Part shown: piece by piece, positions 53,021-61,769 of the stretch
Layout: every line of letters starts with the position of its first letter
Position numbering within the stretch: position 1 is the stretch's first letter
From: Actinomycetota bacterium
GTDB lineage: Bacteria; Actinomycetota; Actinomycetes; Actinomycetales; Microbacteriaceae
Length of the DNA: 64,000 nt
Direction of reading: 5' to 3'
Assembly (NCBI GenBank): GCA_020160915.1
Contig: JAIUPK010000001.1
Span: 465,645 to 529,644, forward strand
Translations under genes and position numbers: made by a program
Notes under the pieces: model-generated
What the model saw: only the letters and a program-made list of their open reading frames with translations
What the model was told of the DNA's origin: nothing
The model's database searches: none

Positions 53021-53581
53021 CTAGCGCAGCGTCGCAAGCACGGCGGAGAGCTCTGTGAGGTCGTCGAGCTGGTGGCTGAGCAGGGCTGCGTGCTTCTCCG
53101 CCGGAGTGAAGACGCCGTCAACGATCTGGGTACTCACGTAGTCGATCTCGACGCTGTGCGAGGTCTTCACGAGGCCCACCGTCGCGAGTACGGGATCGAG
53201 GGCGGCGACGCCGCGGGTGCCGCCGGAGACTCCGCCGTAGCTGACGAGACCGACCGGCTTGTGCTTCCACTCGGTGGCCAGGAAGTCGAGGGCGTTCTTG
53301 AGCGCGGGCGAGTAGCTGTGGTTGTACTCGGGGCTCACGAGGATGAAGGCGTCCGCGGCATCCACCCGCTGGCCCCACGCGATCGTGTGCGGTTGCGTGT
53401 ACGCCTTCTTGGCCGGATGCTCCGGCTCATCCATGAACGGCAGGGCGAGTTCGCGCAGGTCGACGAAGTCCACCTCGAAGGAGTGGTGGTGCGCGGCCAC
53501 GGCACCCCGCACCCACTCGGCGACGGCCTCGCCGGCCCGCTTCGGTCGCACACTGCCGAGGATGATCATCAGTTTCGTCAT
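53021..53581 (-). CDS. NADPH-dependent FMN reductase
   Basis: 186 residues, flavodoxin-like. MIILGSVRPKRAGEAVAEWV is the FMN phosphate-binding loop, VSPEYNHSYSPALKNALDF the second FMN loop, and SYGGVSGG the third. It reduces FMN, quinones or azo compounds with NADPH. ATG 53581 gives the usual N-terminus; an in-frame start four codons upstream is unlikely. Confidence 0.9.
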   Translation of the reverse strand: MTKLMIILGSVRPKRAGEAVAEWVRGAVAAHHHSFEVDFVDLRELALPFMDEPEHPAKKAYTQPHTIAWGQRVDAADAFILVSPEYNHSYSPALKNALDFLATEWKHKPVGLVSYGGVSGGTRGVAALDPVLATVGLVKTSHSVEIDYVSTQIVDGVFTPAEKHAALLSHQLDDLTELSAVLATLR

Positions 53582-53670
53582 GTGACAAGTCAACCATCCG
53601 GCGGGTGGGCGCTATTCCGCGAGGGTGCGGCGAGGGTCGCTGCGCCCCGGGCCGCGCTTCTGTCGCCGCG

Positions 53671-54711
53671 CTACTCGGCGGCGGCGAGAGCTGCCTGCGT
53701 CGCGGCGCCACGGTCGCGGTAGTGCCCGAGGGTCGACAGCAGCAGTCCAAGCACCGCCCACCCCGCGAGAACGAGCCACGGGAACAGCGTGTCCGCTCGC
53801 GGGAAGTAGCTGAGCTCCCGCAGGAGGGTCGCGGCGGCCCCCGGCGGGAACCACTGACCGATGGCTCCCCACGGCGCCGTGAGGAACTCGACCGGCTGCG
53901 CGGCGGCCGAGATCGGGTTGGCGATGAACAGGAACAGCACGGGCCCGACGGCGATGCCGGGGCGACCGAAGAGGGAGACGCACCCGACGATCGTTCCCGC
54001 TATCCCGAGAATCGTCAGCGCTACCGCCGCGGCATTGACGAAGTAGTCGCCCTGGAGAGCGCCGAACCAGCCCTGCAGGATGCCCGTGATCGCGAGGCCG
54101 CCCACCGCCGAGTAGATCAGGGTTGCCGTGACCCGACGCCACACCCCGACGATGGCGAGCGAGACCGCGATGCCGCCGATCATGCCGCCGAGCACGAGGG
54201 GGAAGCTCGATGATGCAAGACCGAGACCACGAGCGTCGGTCGATGCCAGCGGCACGACGTCGGTCACCGTCACGATGAGTGGTGCGGGGAGGGCGATGCC
54301 CTGAGCGGCGGCCGCGGCGTTGAGCTGCGCCGCGAGAGCGGGCGCGAAGCCGGTGAGCAGCTGAGCCACCAGCGGACTCGCCGCCGACGCCGTCATCACC
54401 TCGGGGTCGGAGCCGAGCACGATCGCTCCGTAGGCCTGACGCGTTTCGATGAGGTCGACCGCGGTGGCCCGATCCGCCACCGTCGTCACGTCGAACGCTC
54501 CCGGTGACCTCTCCTCCAGCGCGCCAGCCAACTGGTCGGCCTGCTCAGCGGGCGCGGCAATGGCGATCGGCAGGGCTTTGACGGATGACGTCACAGTGGG
54601 CCAGAGGAAAGCCAGCAGGATGACGCTCAGTACTGCTGCAAGCGCCACGCCGACGACGACGACGCGACGGAAGGGAGTGTGAGGGTGGGCGACGAGTGCG
54701 GGAGTCGACAT
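53671..54711 (-). CDS. Membrane permease-like protein (ABC-2/DUF3533 type) under TetR control
   Basis: 346 residues. One N-terminal helix (VVVVGVALAAVLSVILLAFLW), a ~140-residue extracytoplasmic part, then six helices: the layout of YhgE/DUF3533 or ABC-2 permeases. There is no ATPase gene nearby. ATG 54711 has GAGAGG 6 nt upstream. It is divergent from the TetR gene with operator-like sequences between, so it is probably the regulated efflux or export function. The substrate is unknown. Confidence 0.75.
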   Translation of the reverse strand: MSTPALVAHPHTPFRRVVVVGVALAAVLSVILLAFLWPTVTSSVKALPIAIAAPAEQADQLAGALEERSPGAFDVTTVADRATAVDLIETRQAYGAIVLGSDPEVMTASAASPLVAQLLTGFAPALAAQLNAAAAAQGIALPAPLIVTVTDVVPLASTDARGLGLASSSFPLVLGGMIGGIAVSLAIVGVWRRVTATLIYSAVGGLAITGILQGWFGALQGDYFVNAAAVALTILGIAGTIVGCVSLFGRPGIAVGPVLFLFIANPISAAAQPVEFLTAPWGAIGQWFPPGAAATLLRELSYFPRADTLFPWLVLAGWAVLGLLLSTLGHYRDRGAATQAALAAAE

Positions 54712-54727
54712 AGGGAGCCTCTCAAAA

Positions 54728-54790
54728 GGAATGTTCGTTCTTTTAGGGTTGCACCGGCGAGTCGAGTTGTCAAGAACGTTCATTCGTTTT
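54728..54790. promoter_or_regulatory. Divergent promoter region with two TetR operator-like sites
   Basis: GAATGTTCGTTCTT (54730-54743) and AAGAACGTTCATTC (54775-54788, plus strand) are near-inverted copies; each holds an imperfect palindrome of the GAACG/CGTTC type. A minus-strand -35 TTGACA lies at 54776-54771, with a 17-bp spacer to AACCCT. One site overlaps each promoter. Confidence 0.6.
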
Positions 54791-54802
54791 TAGGGTGGAC
54801 CC
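54791..54802 (+). promoter_or_regulatory. Leaderless promoter of the tetR-type gene
   Basis: TAGGGT at 54791-54796, 6-nt spacer GGACCC, then GTG at 54803. Confidence 0.6.
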
Positions 54803-55396
54803 GTGCCCAAGGTCACCGACGAGTACCGCATCGCCAAGCGCGAGGAGATCGCCGACGCCGCCCTGCGGGCCTTCCGGCGCAAGGGTTTCCAGGGCGCATC
54901 CATGGCCGACATCATCGCCGAATCGGGGCTATCGGCCGGCGCGATCTACGGCCACTTCGCCAGCAAGGGCGACATCATCCTGGATGTCGCCACCCGGGTC
55001 GTCGGAGCCCGGGTCGATGACGTGCAACAGCTCATGGCCTCCGACCCGCTGCCGCCACCCTCTCACCTTCTGAGGGTGCTCATGGGCGGGATGCTCGAAG
55101 ACCTCGGCGACCCGACAATCCTCGTGCAGCTGTGGGGCGAGGCGGCGACCGATCCTGCTCTGAGGGACCTCGCACAGGGCGTGTTCGCGCAGCTGCAGGG
55201 AGCGTACCGACGCTACATCTCGCTCTGGCACCAGCGCGAGCACGGCGTCTCGGAGGAAGAGGGCGACGCCATCGGCGCCGAGCAGGTGTCCCTGTTTGTG
55301 AGCGGAGCGCAGGGCTTCATCGTGCAGGCCGCCCTGATGCCCGACTTCGATCGCGAACGATACCTGACAACCCTCGACAAGTACCTGCCACGCTGA
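54803..55396 (+). CDS. TetR/AcrR family regulator
   Basis: 197 residues. The N-terminal HTH is ADIIAESGLSAGAIYGHFASKGDIILD (about 35-60) after EEIADAALRAFRRKGFQGAS. The C-terminal ligand-binding helices are variable. It should repress itself and the divergent membrane protein through the paired sites between them. Confidence 0.92.
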   Translation: MPKVTDEYRIAKREEIADAALRAFRRKGFQGASMADIIAESGLSAGAIYGHFASKGDIILDVATRVVGARVDDVQQLMASDPLPPPSHLLRVLMGGMLEDLGDPTILVQLWGEAATDPALRDLAQGVFAQLQGAYRRYISLWHQREHGVSEEEGDAIGAEQVSLFVSGAQGFIVQAALMPDFDRERYLTTLDKYLPR

Positions 55397-55418
55397 CCGG
55401 GCCGCGATTCCCGCGCGC

Positions 55419-55430
55419 TATCGTGGCCGC
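55419..55430 (+). promoter_or_regulatory. Leaderless promoter of the alpha/beta hydrolase at 55431
   Basis: TATCGT at 55419-55424, 6-nt spacer GGCCGC, then ATG. Confidence 0.6.
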
Positions 55431-56186
55431 ATGATCGACCTTCCGCAGCGTCACTGGGGCGAGCGGGGACCGCGCGTGCTCCTCGTGCACGGGCTCAGCT
55501 CCACGGCCGAGTCCTGGTGGCGCGTCGGGCCAGGGATCGCCGACGCCGGCTTCCGGGTCACCGCCGTCGACCTGCGCGGCCACGGCGAGGCGCCCCGTGC
55601 CGAGCGGTATGCCCTCGTCGACTACGCCGGTGACCTGCCCGGCGACGACTGGTTCGCCGTCATCGGCCACTCCCTGGGCGGCGCGGCAGCGGTGCTCGCC
55701 GCGCAGCGCCCCGGGTTCACCCGGGCCCTTGCGCTGCTCGACCCCGTGCTGCTGGTCACCCGGGACGAGTGGCAGGCCACCATCGACGATCAGCTCTCCG
55801 AGCTCGGCCTCGACGAACAGGCGCTCGAGGCACTGAAGCCGCACTGGCACGAGCGCGACCGCGCGGCCAAGCTGGCGGGCATCCGGCAGACGGACGCCCA
55901 CGTGATCGAGCACAGCTTCACCGACAACGATCGGTGGGATGTCACGGCCGAGGCCACAGCGCTGGCCGTGCCCACTCTGCTGCTGCGCGGCGACCCCGCC
56001 GTGTACTCCATGCTGTCTGACGAGACGGCGGATGCCCTCGCCGCCGCCAACCCGCTCGTCGACTACCGCGTGGTCGCCGGCGCCGGCCACTCCCCGCACC
56101 GCGATCGGCCGGAGGAGACCATCGCCGCCCTGATCGGGTGGCTACTCGCCGACGAGCGGGCCGGTCGGCCCGGGTCCTTGGGGTAG
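55431..56186 (+). CDS. Alpha/beta hydrolase
   Basis: 251 residues. Oxyanion loop VLLVHGLSSTAESWW, nucleophile elbow VIGHSLGGAA, a later acidic residue and the catalytic His in VAGAGHSPHRDRP. No signal peptide. It is a small cytosolic esterase-like enzyme of unknown substrate. Its last 45 bp overlap the convergent MFS gene. Confidence 0.88.
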   Translation: MIDLPQRHWGERGPRVLLVHGLSSTAESWWRVGPGIADAGFRVTAVDLRGHGEAPRAERYALVDYAGDLPGDDWFAVIGHSLGGAAAVLAAQRPGFTRALALLDPVLLVTRDEWQATIDDQLSELGLDEQALEALKPHWHERDRAAKLAGIRQTDAHVIEHSFTDNDRWDVTAEATALAVPTLLLRGDPAVYSMLSDETADALAAANPLVDYRVVAGAGHSPHRDRPEETIAALIGWLLADERAGRPGSLG

Positions 56187-57413
56187 CTCGACGTCTTCGG
56201 GGTTGGGCAGGGTGCGCAGGAAGGCGAAGAAGATCAGGCTCGCCACTGCCGCCGCTCCCCCGCCGATGATGAACGGCAGGCCGAGGTCGACGCGAGCGAT
56301 GAGACCGCCGATGAGCGAGCCGAGCGGCATGGTGCCCCACAGCAGGGTGCGCCAGGTGCCGTGCACCCGGCCGAGCAGGTGGCCCGGCACGAGGCTCTGG
56401 CGCAGCGACATGATGAGCACGTTCCAGATCGTGATAGCCAGGGATGACACGGCGAAGCCGACGGCAGCCGCCCAGATCGACGGCACGAGTCCGATGAACG
56501 CGAAGGCCACACCGCAGAGCGTCGTCATGAACGCCATCGTGAGACCCGCGCCCCAGGCATCCTTGAGGCGGTTGGCGAGCACAGCCCCGATGATGCCGCC
56601 CACCGCACCGCTGAGCATGAAGAGGCCGAACGCTGCCTCGGGTATGCCCAGACGGTTGAGCAGGTAGAGCACGAAGGTCGCTGTGGCCGCCGAGGTGGCG
56701 AGGCCGATGAAGGTCGTGAACAGCCAGAGCGTGCGCAGCATGCGATTGGCCCAGATGAAGCGCAGCCCGTCGGCGAACTGCCGGTACCAGGCCACCTGAG
56801 TCTCGCCGGGGGCCACGAACTGCCGACCGGATGCCACGCGCGGCAGCGCCAGCGCGAGCGCACCAGCCACCGCGAACACGAGGCCGTTGATGCCCAGTGG
56901 CACGAGAACGGACACCGCGAACAGGGCCGACGTCACGGGGCCCGAGACGAAGTTCTGCACGACGAGCTCGCCGCCCTCGATGCGCGAGTTGGCGCGGGGC
57001 AGGTTCGCACGGTCGACGATGCTCGGTACGACGGCTCGGATCGCTCCGTCATAGACGGTCTCGAACATGCCGTAGACGAACACCACGATGTAGAGCCACC
57101 AGATCGTGAGCGAGTCCGTCGCAACCAGGCCGATGAGCAGGACCGCGAGCGCGGTGCGCACCGCCTGCGCCAACGCCAGAGCGCGGCGGCGATCGATGCG
57201 GTCGATGAGGATGCCTGCGGGGATCGCAAAGAACAGCCACGGCAGCAGGGCGAGCGCGGCGACCACCGACACCAGGAAGGGGTCGCTCGTCAGTCGCGCA
57301 GCCAGCAGCGGGATCGCGGTTCGCGCGATTCCGTCGCCCAGGCTGGACGCGAGGTTGGCGGTGAAGAGGTTGGCGAACGGCTGGCCCAGTCCCCCGCGCG
57401 ACGAGGTCACCAT
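56142..57413 (-). CDS. MFS transporter (MFS_3/EntS-like)
   Basis: 423 residues, twelve helices; ASSLGDGIARTAIPLLAA at the N-terminus and ILIDRIDRRRALALAQ in the first cytoplasmic loop are typical of the EntS/MFS_3 exporters. The ATG at 57413 lies inside the end of the upstream aldo/keto reductase (7-bp overlap), so the two are co-transcribed. Confidence 0.88.
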   Translation of the reverse strand: MVTSSRGGLGQPFANLFTANLASSLGDGIARTAIPLLAARLTSDPFLVSVVAALALLPWLFFAIPAGILIDRIDRRRALALAQAVRTALAVLLIGLVATDSLTIWWLYIVVFVYGMFETVYDGAIRAVVPSIVDRANLPRANSRIEGGELVVQNFVSGPVTSALFAVSVLVPLGINGLVFAVAGALALALPRVASGRQFVAPGETQVAWYRQFADGLRFIWANRMLRTLWLFTTFIGLATSAATATFVLYLLNRLGIPEAAFGLFMLSGAVGGIIGAVLANRLKDAWGAGLTMAFMTTLCGVAFAFIGLVPSIWAAAVGFAVSSLAITIWNVLIMSLRQSLVPGHLLGRVHGTWRTLLWGTMPLGSLIGGLIARVDLGLPFIIGGGAAAVASLIFFAFLRTLPNPEDVELPQGPGPTGPLVGE

Positions 57414-58393
57414 CGCGGGTGGATGGCCTCACGGAACGTGCGGTCGTAGAGCTCGGTGATCTGCTCGGTGAACTCCGGGGTCAACTGAGGCACGTTTCCG
57501 GCCGAGGCGTTGGACACGGCCTGGCGCACGTTGCGCGCACCGGGGATGACGGTCGTCACGCCGGGCAGCTGCGACACCCAGGCCAGCGCCGCCACAGGCG
57601 GGGTGAGCCCCTGGGAGTCCGCGAATTCGGCGAACTCGTGCGCTGCCGCAACCCCCTTCTCGAAGTCGACGCCCGAGAACGTCTCGCCGACGTCGAACGA
57701 TCCGCCGTCGCGGTTGTAGGTGCGGTGGTCATTGGCCGCGAACACCGTGTCCTTGGTGTACTTGCCGCTCAGCAGACCGGAGGCCAGCGGCACCCGCGCG
57801 ATGACCGCGACGCCCGCCTCGATGGCGGCAGGAAGCACCTCGTCGAGCGGCTTGAGGCGGAACGCGTTGAGGATGATCTGCACGCTCGCCACCCCCGGGC
57901 GCGCGATCGCGGTGAGGGCCTCCTCGACCTTCTCCACGCTCACTCCGTAGCGCGCGATGGCGCCCTCGGCGACGAGTGTGTCAAGGTCATCGAAGGCGCG
58001 GTCGATGGAGAACACCGGAGTCGGCGGACAGTGCAGCTGCACCAGGTCGAGGGTGTCGGTCTTCAGGTTCGTGCGAGAACGGTCGGTCCAGGCCCGGAAG
58101 TTCTCCATGGTGAACAGCGCGGGGTCCTGCTCCACCCGCCTGCCCATCTTCGTGGCCACGAAGATGTCGAGGTCGGGGTTGTCGTTCAGGAACGATCCGA
58201 TGATCGACTCACTGCGCCCATCACCGTAGACGTCGGCGGTGTCGAAGAAGGTCACGCCGTTGTCGACGGATGCCTGGAGTACGGCACGGGCATCCGCTTC
58301 GCTGACCTCGCCCCAATCGGCACCGAGCTGCCAGGTGCCGAGTCCGATGACGGAGACGGGACGGCCGAGACGGGGAGCGGTGCGTGTATGCAT
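57407..58393 (-). CDS. Aldo/keto reductase
   Basis: 328 residues. VIGLGTWQLG, catalytic Asp/Tyr in TFFDTADVYGDGRSE, Lys in VATKMGRR and His in VQLHCPPT; the C-terminal IPGARNVRQAVSNA binds NADPH. It belongs to the YajO/Tas-like branch. It is followed by an overlapping MFS gene. The ATG is 7 nt after TAGGCT. Confidence 0.9.
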   Translation of the reverse strand: MHTRTAPRLGRPVSVIGLGTWQLGADWGEVSEADARAVLQASVDNGVTFFDTADVYGDGRSESIIGSFLNDNPDLDIFVATKMGRRVEQDPALFTMENFRAWTDRSRTNLKTDTLDLVQLHCPPTPVFSIDRAFDDLDTLVAEGAIARYGVSVEKVEEALTAIARPGVASVQIILNAFRLKPLDEVLPAAIEAGVAVIARVPLASGLLSGKYTKDTVFAANDHRTYNRDGGSFDVGETFSGVDFEKGVAAAHEFAEFADSQGLTPPVAALAWVSQLPGVTTVIPGARNVRQAVSNASAGNVPQLTPEFTEQITELYDRTFREAIHPRW

Positions 58394-58406
58394 GAGTTCC
58401 AGCCTA
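58394..58406 (-). promoter_or_regulatory. Leaderless promoter of the AKR-MFS operon
   Basis: TAGGCT at 58406-58401, 7-nt spacer GGAACTC, then ATG at 58393. Confidence 0.55.
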
Positions 58407-58435
58407 CGGGCGACCGGTGATCGAGCGTGTCGAGA

Positions 58436-59233
58436 TCAGCCGATCACCGACACGAGCTCCCTGGCGAGTCGGGTGCGGATGAGGTGATCGTTGACCTCGA
58501 CGCGGTGCATGGTCACGTGGCGCATCTGCTCGATGATGCGCATCGTTCCGGGCGCCATGAACTGGTCGAGCGCGCCGTAGACGACGTCGATGGGCACCTG
58601 CACGGCCGCGATGTCGCTCACGGTCGTCTGCGACTCGATGCAGTTCTGGAGCGACAGGATGAACGGGGTCCAGTTGCGCTCGGAGATCTCGAACACCGCC
58701 GAGATCTGCAACAGCTTGCCGATGCGGGTGGCGTTGGCGATCGTGAAGTCCTTGTTGTTGCGCAGAAACTCGTAGGCCTTCATGTAGAAACCGAGCTGCA
58801 TCCGCACTCGTGGGTCGCCAACCTCCGACTGCGCGATGTAGACAGGCGGGCTCACCAGTACCAGACGGCTGACCTGGGCGGGAAACTTGGCGGTGTAGCG
58901 GGCGGAGAGAAGCGCGCCCAGCGAGTGGCCGACGAGCATGAATGGCGCACGCAGCTTGAGGGACGCGATCGTCGCGGCGATCGCGTCGACGTGCTCCTCG
59001 ATCGTGTAGGTGGCACCCTCGGGTGCCGGTGACTGGCCGAACCCGAGCAGGTCGATGGCGATGCACCGGTGGTGCGCGGTCAGCTGGGGGATGAGCTTCT
59101 GGAAGGTCGCGGCCGACGATGCGATGCCGTGGATGAGGATGATGACCGGGCCCTCGCCGTCGTCACTGGCTATGTGGAGCAGCGGCGCCGACGGACGACG
59201 AAGTCGGCCCGTCAGCCGCGTCCACCAACTCAT
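58436..59233 (-). CDS. Alpha/beta hydrolase
   Basis: 265 residues. IILIHGIASSAATFQ oxyanion loop, LLGFGQSPAP, nucleophile in LVGHSLGALLS, acid in YGALDQFMAP and the final His in EVNDHLIRT. It belongs to the C-C hydrolase/haloperoxidase-like group and is cytosolic. It has its own promoter, placed directly beside a strong terminator. Confidence 0.88.
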   Translation of the reverse strand: MSWWTRLTGRLRRPSAPLLHIASDDGEGPVIILIHGIASSAATFQKLIPQLTAHHRCIAIDLLGFGQSPAPEGATYTIEEHVDAIAATIASLKLRAPFMLVGHSLGALLSARYTAKFPAQVSRLVLVSPPVYIAQSEVGDPRVRMQLGFYMKAYEFLRNNKDFTIANATRIGKLLQISAVFEISERNWTPFILSLQNCIESQTTVSDIAAVQVPIDVVYGALDQFMAPGTMRIIEQMRHVTMHRVEVNDHLIRTRLARELVSVIG

Positions 59234-59245
59234 GAGGTCAGCTTA
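59234..59245 (-). promoter_or_regulatory. Leaderless promoter of the hydrolase at 58436-59233
   Basis: TAAGCT at 59245-59240, 6-nt spacer GACCTC, then ATG at 59233. It starts next to the base of the 17-bp terminator stem. Confidence 0.6.
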
Positions 59246-59290
59246 ACGACGGAACGGGAGCACCGGTGAAGGATGCTCCCGTTCCGTCGT
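59246..59290 (-). terminator. Long perfect hairpin terminator
   Basis: 17-bp perfect arms ACGACGGAACGGGAGCA (59246-59262) and its complement (59274-59290) around an 11-nt loop, 7 bp past the stop of the CsbD-like gene. Confidence 0.75.
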
Positions 59291-59297
59291 GCGCGTG

Positions 59298-59549
59298 TCA
59301 GGCGGTGGCCGCCGGAGTTGCTGGCGGGGTCGTGGTGTCGTCGTCGCCGTCGAGCTTGTCCTTGACGAACTCGCTCACGTCGTCGGCCTTGTCCTTGACG
59401 AACTCGGCCGCGTCGGCCGCCTTCTCCTTGACAGCCTCGGCGGTGATGCCGGCCTTGTCCTTGACCGTCTCCGCGGCGTCGCCGACCGCGTCCTTGGCCT
59501 TCTCAAAACCCTCGGAGATGTTCTCCTTGGCGTCATCGATGAATCCCAT
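59298..59549 (-). CDS. Hydrophilic LEA/CsbD-like stress protein
   Basis: 83 residues, very Lys/Asp/Glu/Ala-rich, with amphipathic repeats of about 11 residues (VKDKAG, VKEKAADAAEF, VKDKADDVSEF, VKDKLDG), as in group 3 LEA or CsbD-like proteins. There are no membrane segments and it is expected to be cytosolic. ATG 59549 has AAGGGG 6 nt upstream; the longer open frame is rejected. TACGCT near 59607-59602 may be its -10, leaving a real leader. Confidence 0.8.
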   Translation of the reverse strand: MGFIDDAKENISEGFEKAKDAVGDAAETVKDKAGITAEAVKEKAADAAEFVKDKADDVSEFVKDKLDGDDDTTTPPATPAATA

Positions 59550-59660
59550 GAGTACCCCTTCGTGTGGTGGTGCGTGTAGTGGTGACCTGGCGTCAGGTAT
59601 GAGCGTAACTGACGGTCGAATCGTGAGAAACGTTGGGTGGTGATTCTCCCTCACCGAAAG

Positions 59661-59673
59661 TAGCGTGACAACC
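59661..59673 (+). promoter_or_regulatory. Leaderless promoter of the DUF4349 gene
   Basis: TAGCGT at 59661-59666, 7-nt spacer GACAACC, then ATG at 59674. An in-frame GTG at 59665 overlaps the box and is unlikely. Confidence 0.55.
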
Positions 59674-60525
59674 ATGAGGCGCACACTGATCATTCCCACC
59701 GCACTACTGCTCTCGGCGCTCGCCCTCACGGGCTGCTCCGCCGGGGCCGATTCGTCGGCCTACGACTCGGGTGGCATCGCCGCCCCCATGCCCGCCACCG
59801 ACACCCTGAACCAGGAGGCGGGTTCGGCCGACGGACAGTCCACAGTCGATCGCTCCGTCATCACGACCGGGTGGGTCACCATCACCGTCACCGACCCCAT
59901 GGATGCCGCGGCCGAGGCCGCTCGCATCACCGAGTCCGTCGGCGGCCGCATCGATTCCCGCAGCGAGTACGCACCGCGGGGTGGCGACGGCGGCAGCGCC
60001 ACGCTCACCCTGCGCATCCCCTCGAAGGACCTGACCGCAACCCTTGACAAGCTCAAGGAGCTCGGTGAGGTGCAGGAGGTGTCGCTGTCGGCGACCGACG
60101 TGACGATGGAATCGCAGGACCTCGACGCGCGCATCACCTCGATGCGGGCATCCATCGACCGGCTCACGGCGCTGCTCGCCGGCGCGACTGACACGGATTC
60201 GCTCATCGCACTGGAGACCGCCATCTCCGACCGGCAGGGCCAGCTCGAGAGCATGGAGGCGCAGCAGCGCTTCCTCGCCGATCAGGTGAGCATGTCGACG
60301 GTCACACTGAACCTGGTGACCGAGCAGGTCGTGGCCGACCCCCAGCCGGTGACCTTCCTCGACGGCCTCATGGCCGGCTGGAACGCCTTCGTGGCCTTCT
60401 TCGCCGGGTTGCTCGTGGTCATCGGGGTACTGATCCCGTGGCTGGTGCTCGCGGGCATCATCACGGCTGTGGTGATCGTCATCATCAAGCGGCGCAAGCC
60501 GAAGGCGACGCCGCCGGTCGAGTGA
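59674..60525 (+). CDS. DUF4349 lipoprotein
   Basis: 283 residues. Lipobox LALTGC (Cys ~20) predicts a lipoprotein. The DUF4349 core starts at ITTGWVTITVTDPMDAAAEA, a coiled-coil region (MRASIDRLTALLA...) lies in the middle, and one or two helices near the end (AFVAFFAGLLVVIGVLIPWLVLAGIITAVV) precede the cytoplasmic KRRKPKA tail. Envelope protein of unknown function. Convergent with the LLM gene across a REP-like pair. Confidence 0.87.
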   Translation: MRRTLIIPTALLLSALALTGCSAGADSSAYDSGGIAAPMPATDTLNQEAGSADGQSTVDRSVITTGWVTITVTDPMDAAAEAARITESVGGRIDSRSEYAPRGGDGGSATLTLRIPSKDLTATLDKLKELGEVQEVSLSATDVTMESQDLDARITSMRASIDRLTALLAGATDTDSLIALETAISDRQGQLESMEAQQRFLADQVSMSTVTLNLVTEQVVADPQPVTFLDGLMAGWNAFVAFFAGLLVVIGVLIPWLVLAGIITAVVIVIIKRRKPKATPPVE

Positions 60526-60531
60526 CCGGCC

Positions 60532-60597
60532 GGTCGAGTAGCCCGGAGGGCGTATCGAGACCTGCACCGGTTTCGATACGCCTTCGGCTACTCAACC
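60532..60597. repeat. Inverted pair of REP-like repeats at a convergent junction
   Basis: Copy A 60532-60562 (GGTCGAGTAG...GTATCGAGACC) and reverse copy B 60569-60597 (GGTTTCGATAC...CTACTCAACC), 6 bp apart, between DUF4349 (+) and LLM (-) genes. Copy B supplies the LLM stop codon. Confidence 0.9.
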
Positions 60598-61626
60598 AGC
60601 GAGGATGTCCCTCACCATCGGGATGACCTTCGACCCGTAGAGCTCGATGGAGTGCATCGACTTCTCGTGCGGCAGCGTTCCCGCGCTGTACTTGAGGTCG
60701 AAGCGCTGGATACCCAGTGCGGAGATGGTCGCGGCGAGCTTCTTCGCAACGGTCTCGGGCGAGCCCAGGTAGAGCGAGCCGTGCTCGATCTCGTTGCGGA
60801 ACTCCCCCTCGGTCGACGGCGGCCACCCGCGCTCGGCGCCGATGCGGTCGCGCATCACCTTGTGGTGCGGCCAGTACTCCTCGGCGGCCTGCTCGTCAGT
60901 GTCGGCGATGTAGCCGGGCGAGTGCACGGCGATCGGCAGGTCGGGCTGCTCGAGCTGCGCGAGCGCTCGATGGAACAGATCGACGTAGGGCGCGAAGCGC
61001 ACCGGGTCACCCCCGATGATGGCGAGAACGAGCGGCAGCCCGTAGCGCGCGGCGCGCACGACCGACTCGGGGCTTCCGCCCACGCCGATCCAGGTCTTCA
61101 GGTGCCCGCCCTCGGTCTTCGGGTAGACGCTCTGATTGGTCAGCGGGGGGCGAAGCTTGCCCTCCCACGTCACGGGCTCCTCGGTGAGCAGCGCCGAGAA
61201 CAGGTCGAGCTTCTCCTCGAACAGCTGCTCGTACTGGGCGAGATCGAATCCGAACAGCGGGAACGACTCGGTGAACGATCCCCGACCGAGGATGACCTCG
61301 GCGCGACCATTGCTGAGCGCATCAACAGTGGCGAACCGCTGGAACACCCGGATCGGGTCATCCGAACTGAGAACCGTCACAGCGGAGCCGAGCTTGATGC
61401 GCTTGGTCGCGGTGGCGATTCCCGCGAGCACGACCTCGGGGGCGGAGACGGCGAAGTCCGCACGGTGGTGCTCGCCGACCCCGATGAAGTCGATGCCCAG
61501 TTCGTCGGCCAGGACGCCCTCGGCCACGAGGTTGCGGATCACCTGCGCGTGGCTCAGCGGGGCGTCATCCGCACCGACCGTCACGTCGCCGAAGGTGTCG
61601 AGTCCGAACTCGATCTGGTCTGCCAT
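60592..61626 (-). CDS. LLM class flavin-dependent oxidoreductase
   Basis: 344 residues from ATG 61626, with AAGGAG 9 nt upstream; longer starts lack a site. Luciferase-like TIM barrel: IGVGEHHRADFAVSAPEV, KLGSAVTVLSSDDPIRVFQ, AEVILGRGSFTESFPLFG and YWPHHKVM. It uses FMN or F420 to act on an unknown substrate. The stop codon lies in a REP-like repeat. Confidence 0.9.
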   Translation of the reverse strand: MADQIEFGLDTFGDVTVGADDAPLSHAQVIRNLVAEGVLADELGIDFIGVGEHHRADFAVSAPEVVLAGIATATKRIKLGSAVTVLSSDDPIRVFQRFATVDALSNGRAEVILGRGSFTESFPLFGFDLAQYEQLFEEKLDLFSALLTEEPVTWEGKLRPPLTNQSVYPKTEGGHLKTWIGVGGSPESVVRAARYGLPLVLAIIGGDPVRFAPYVDLFHRALAQLEQPDLPIAVHSPGYIADTDEQAAEEYWPHHKVMRDRIGAERGWPPSTEGEFRNEIEHGSLYLGSPETVAKKLAATISALGIQRFDLKYSAGTLPHEKSMHSIELYGSKVIPMVRDILAG

Positions 61627-61719
61627 GCGTGCCTTCTCCTTTTTCAATGCGTTCGCATCGAAACTACCAACCGGTCGCCGACAGTGAAAATTCCCAGGCA
61701 CTGCCTCCCCGGTTCATGC

Positions 61720-61757
61720 TGAACGCCCCGCCTCGCTAGTGCGGGACGGGGCGTTCA
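61720..61757 (-). terminator. Hairpin terminator after the hydrolase-membrane fusion gene
   Basis: Arms TGAACGCCCCG (61720-61730) and CGGGGCGTTCA (61747-61757), 11 bp perfect, starting 13 bp past the stop at 61770. Confidence 0.7.
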
Positions 61758-61769
61758 GACTGTGCTGCC

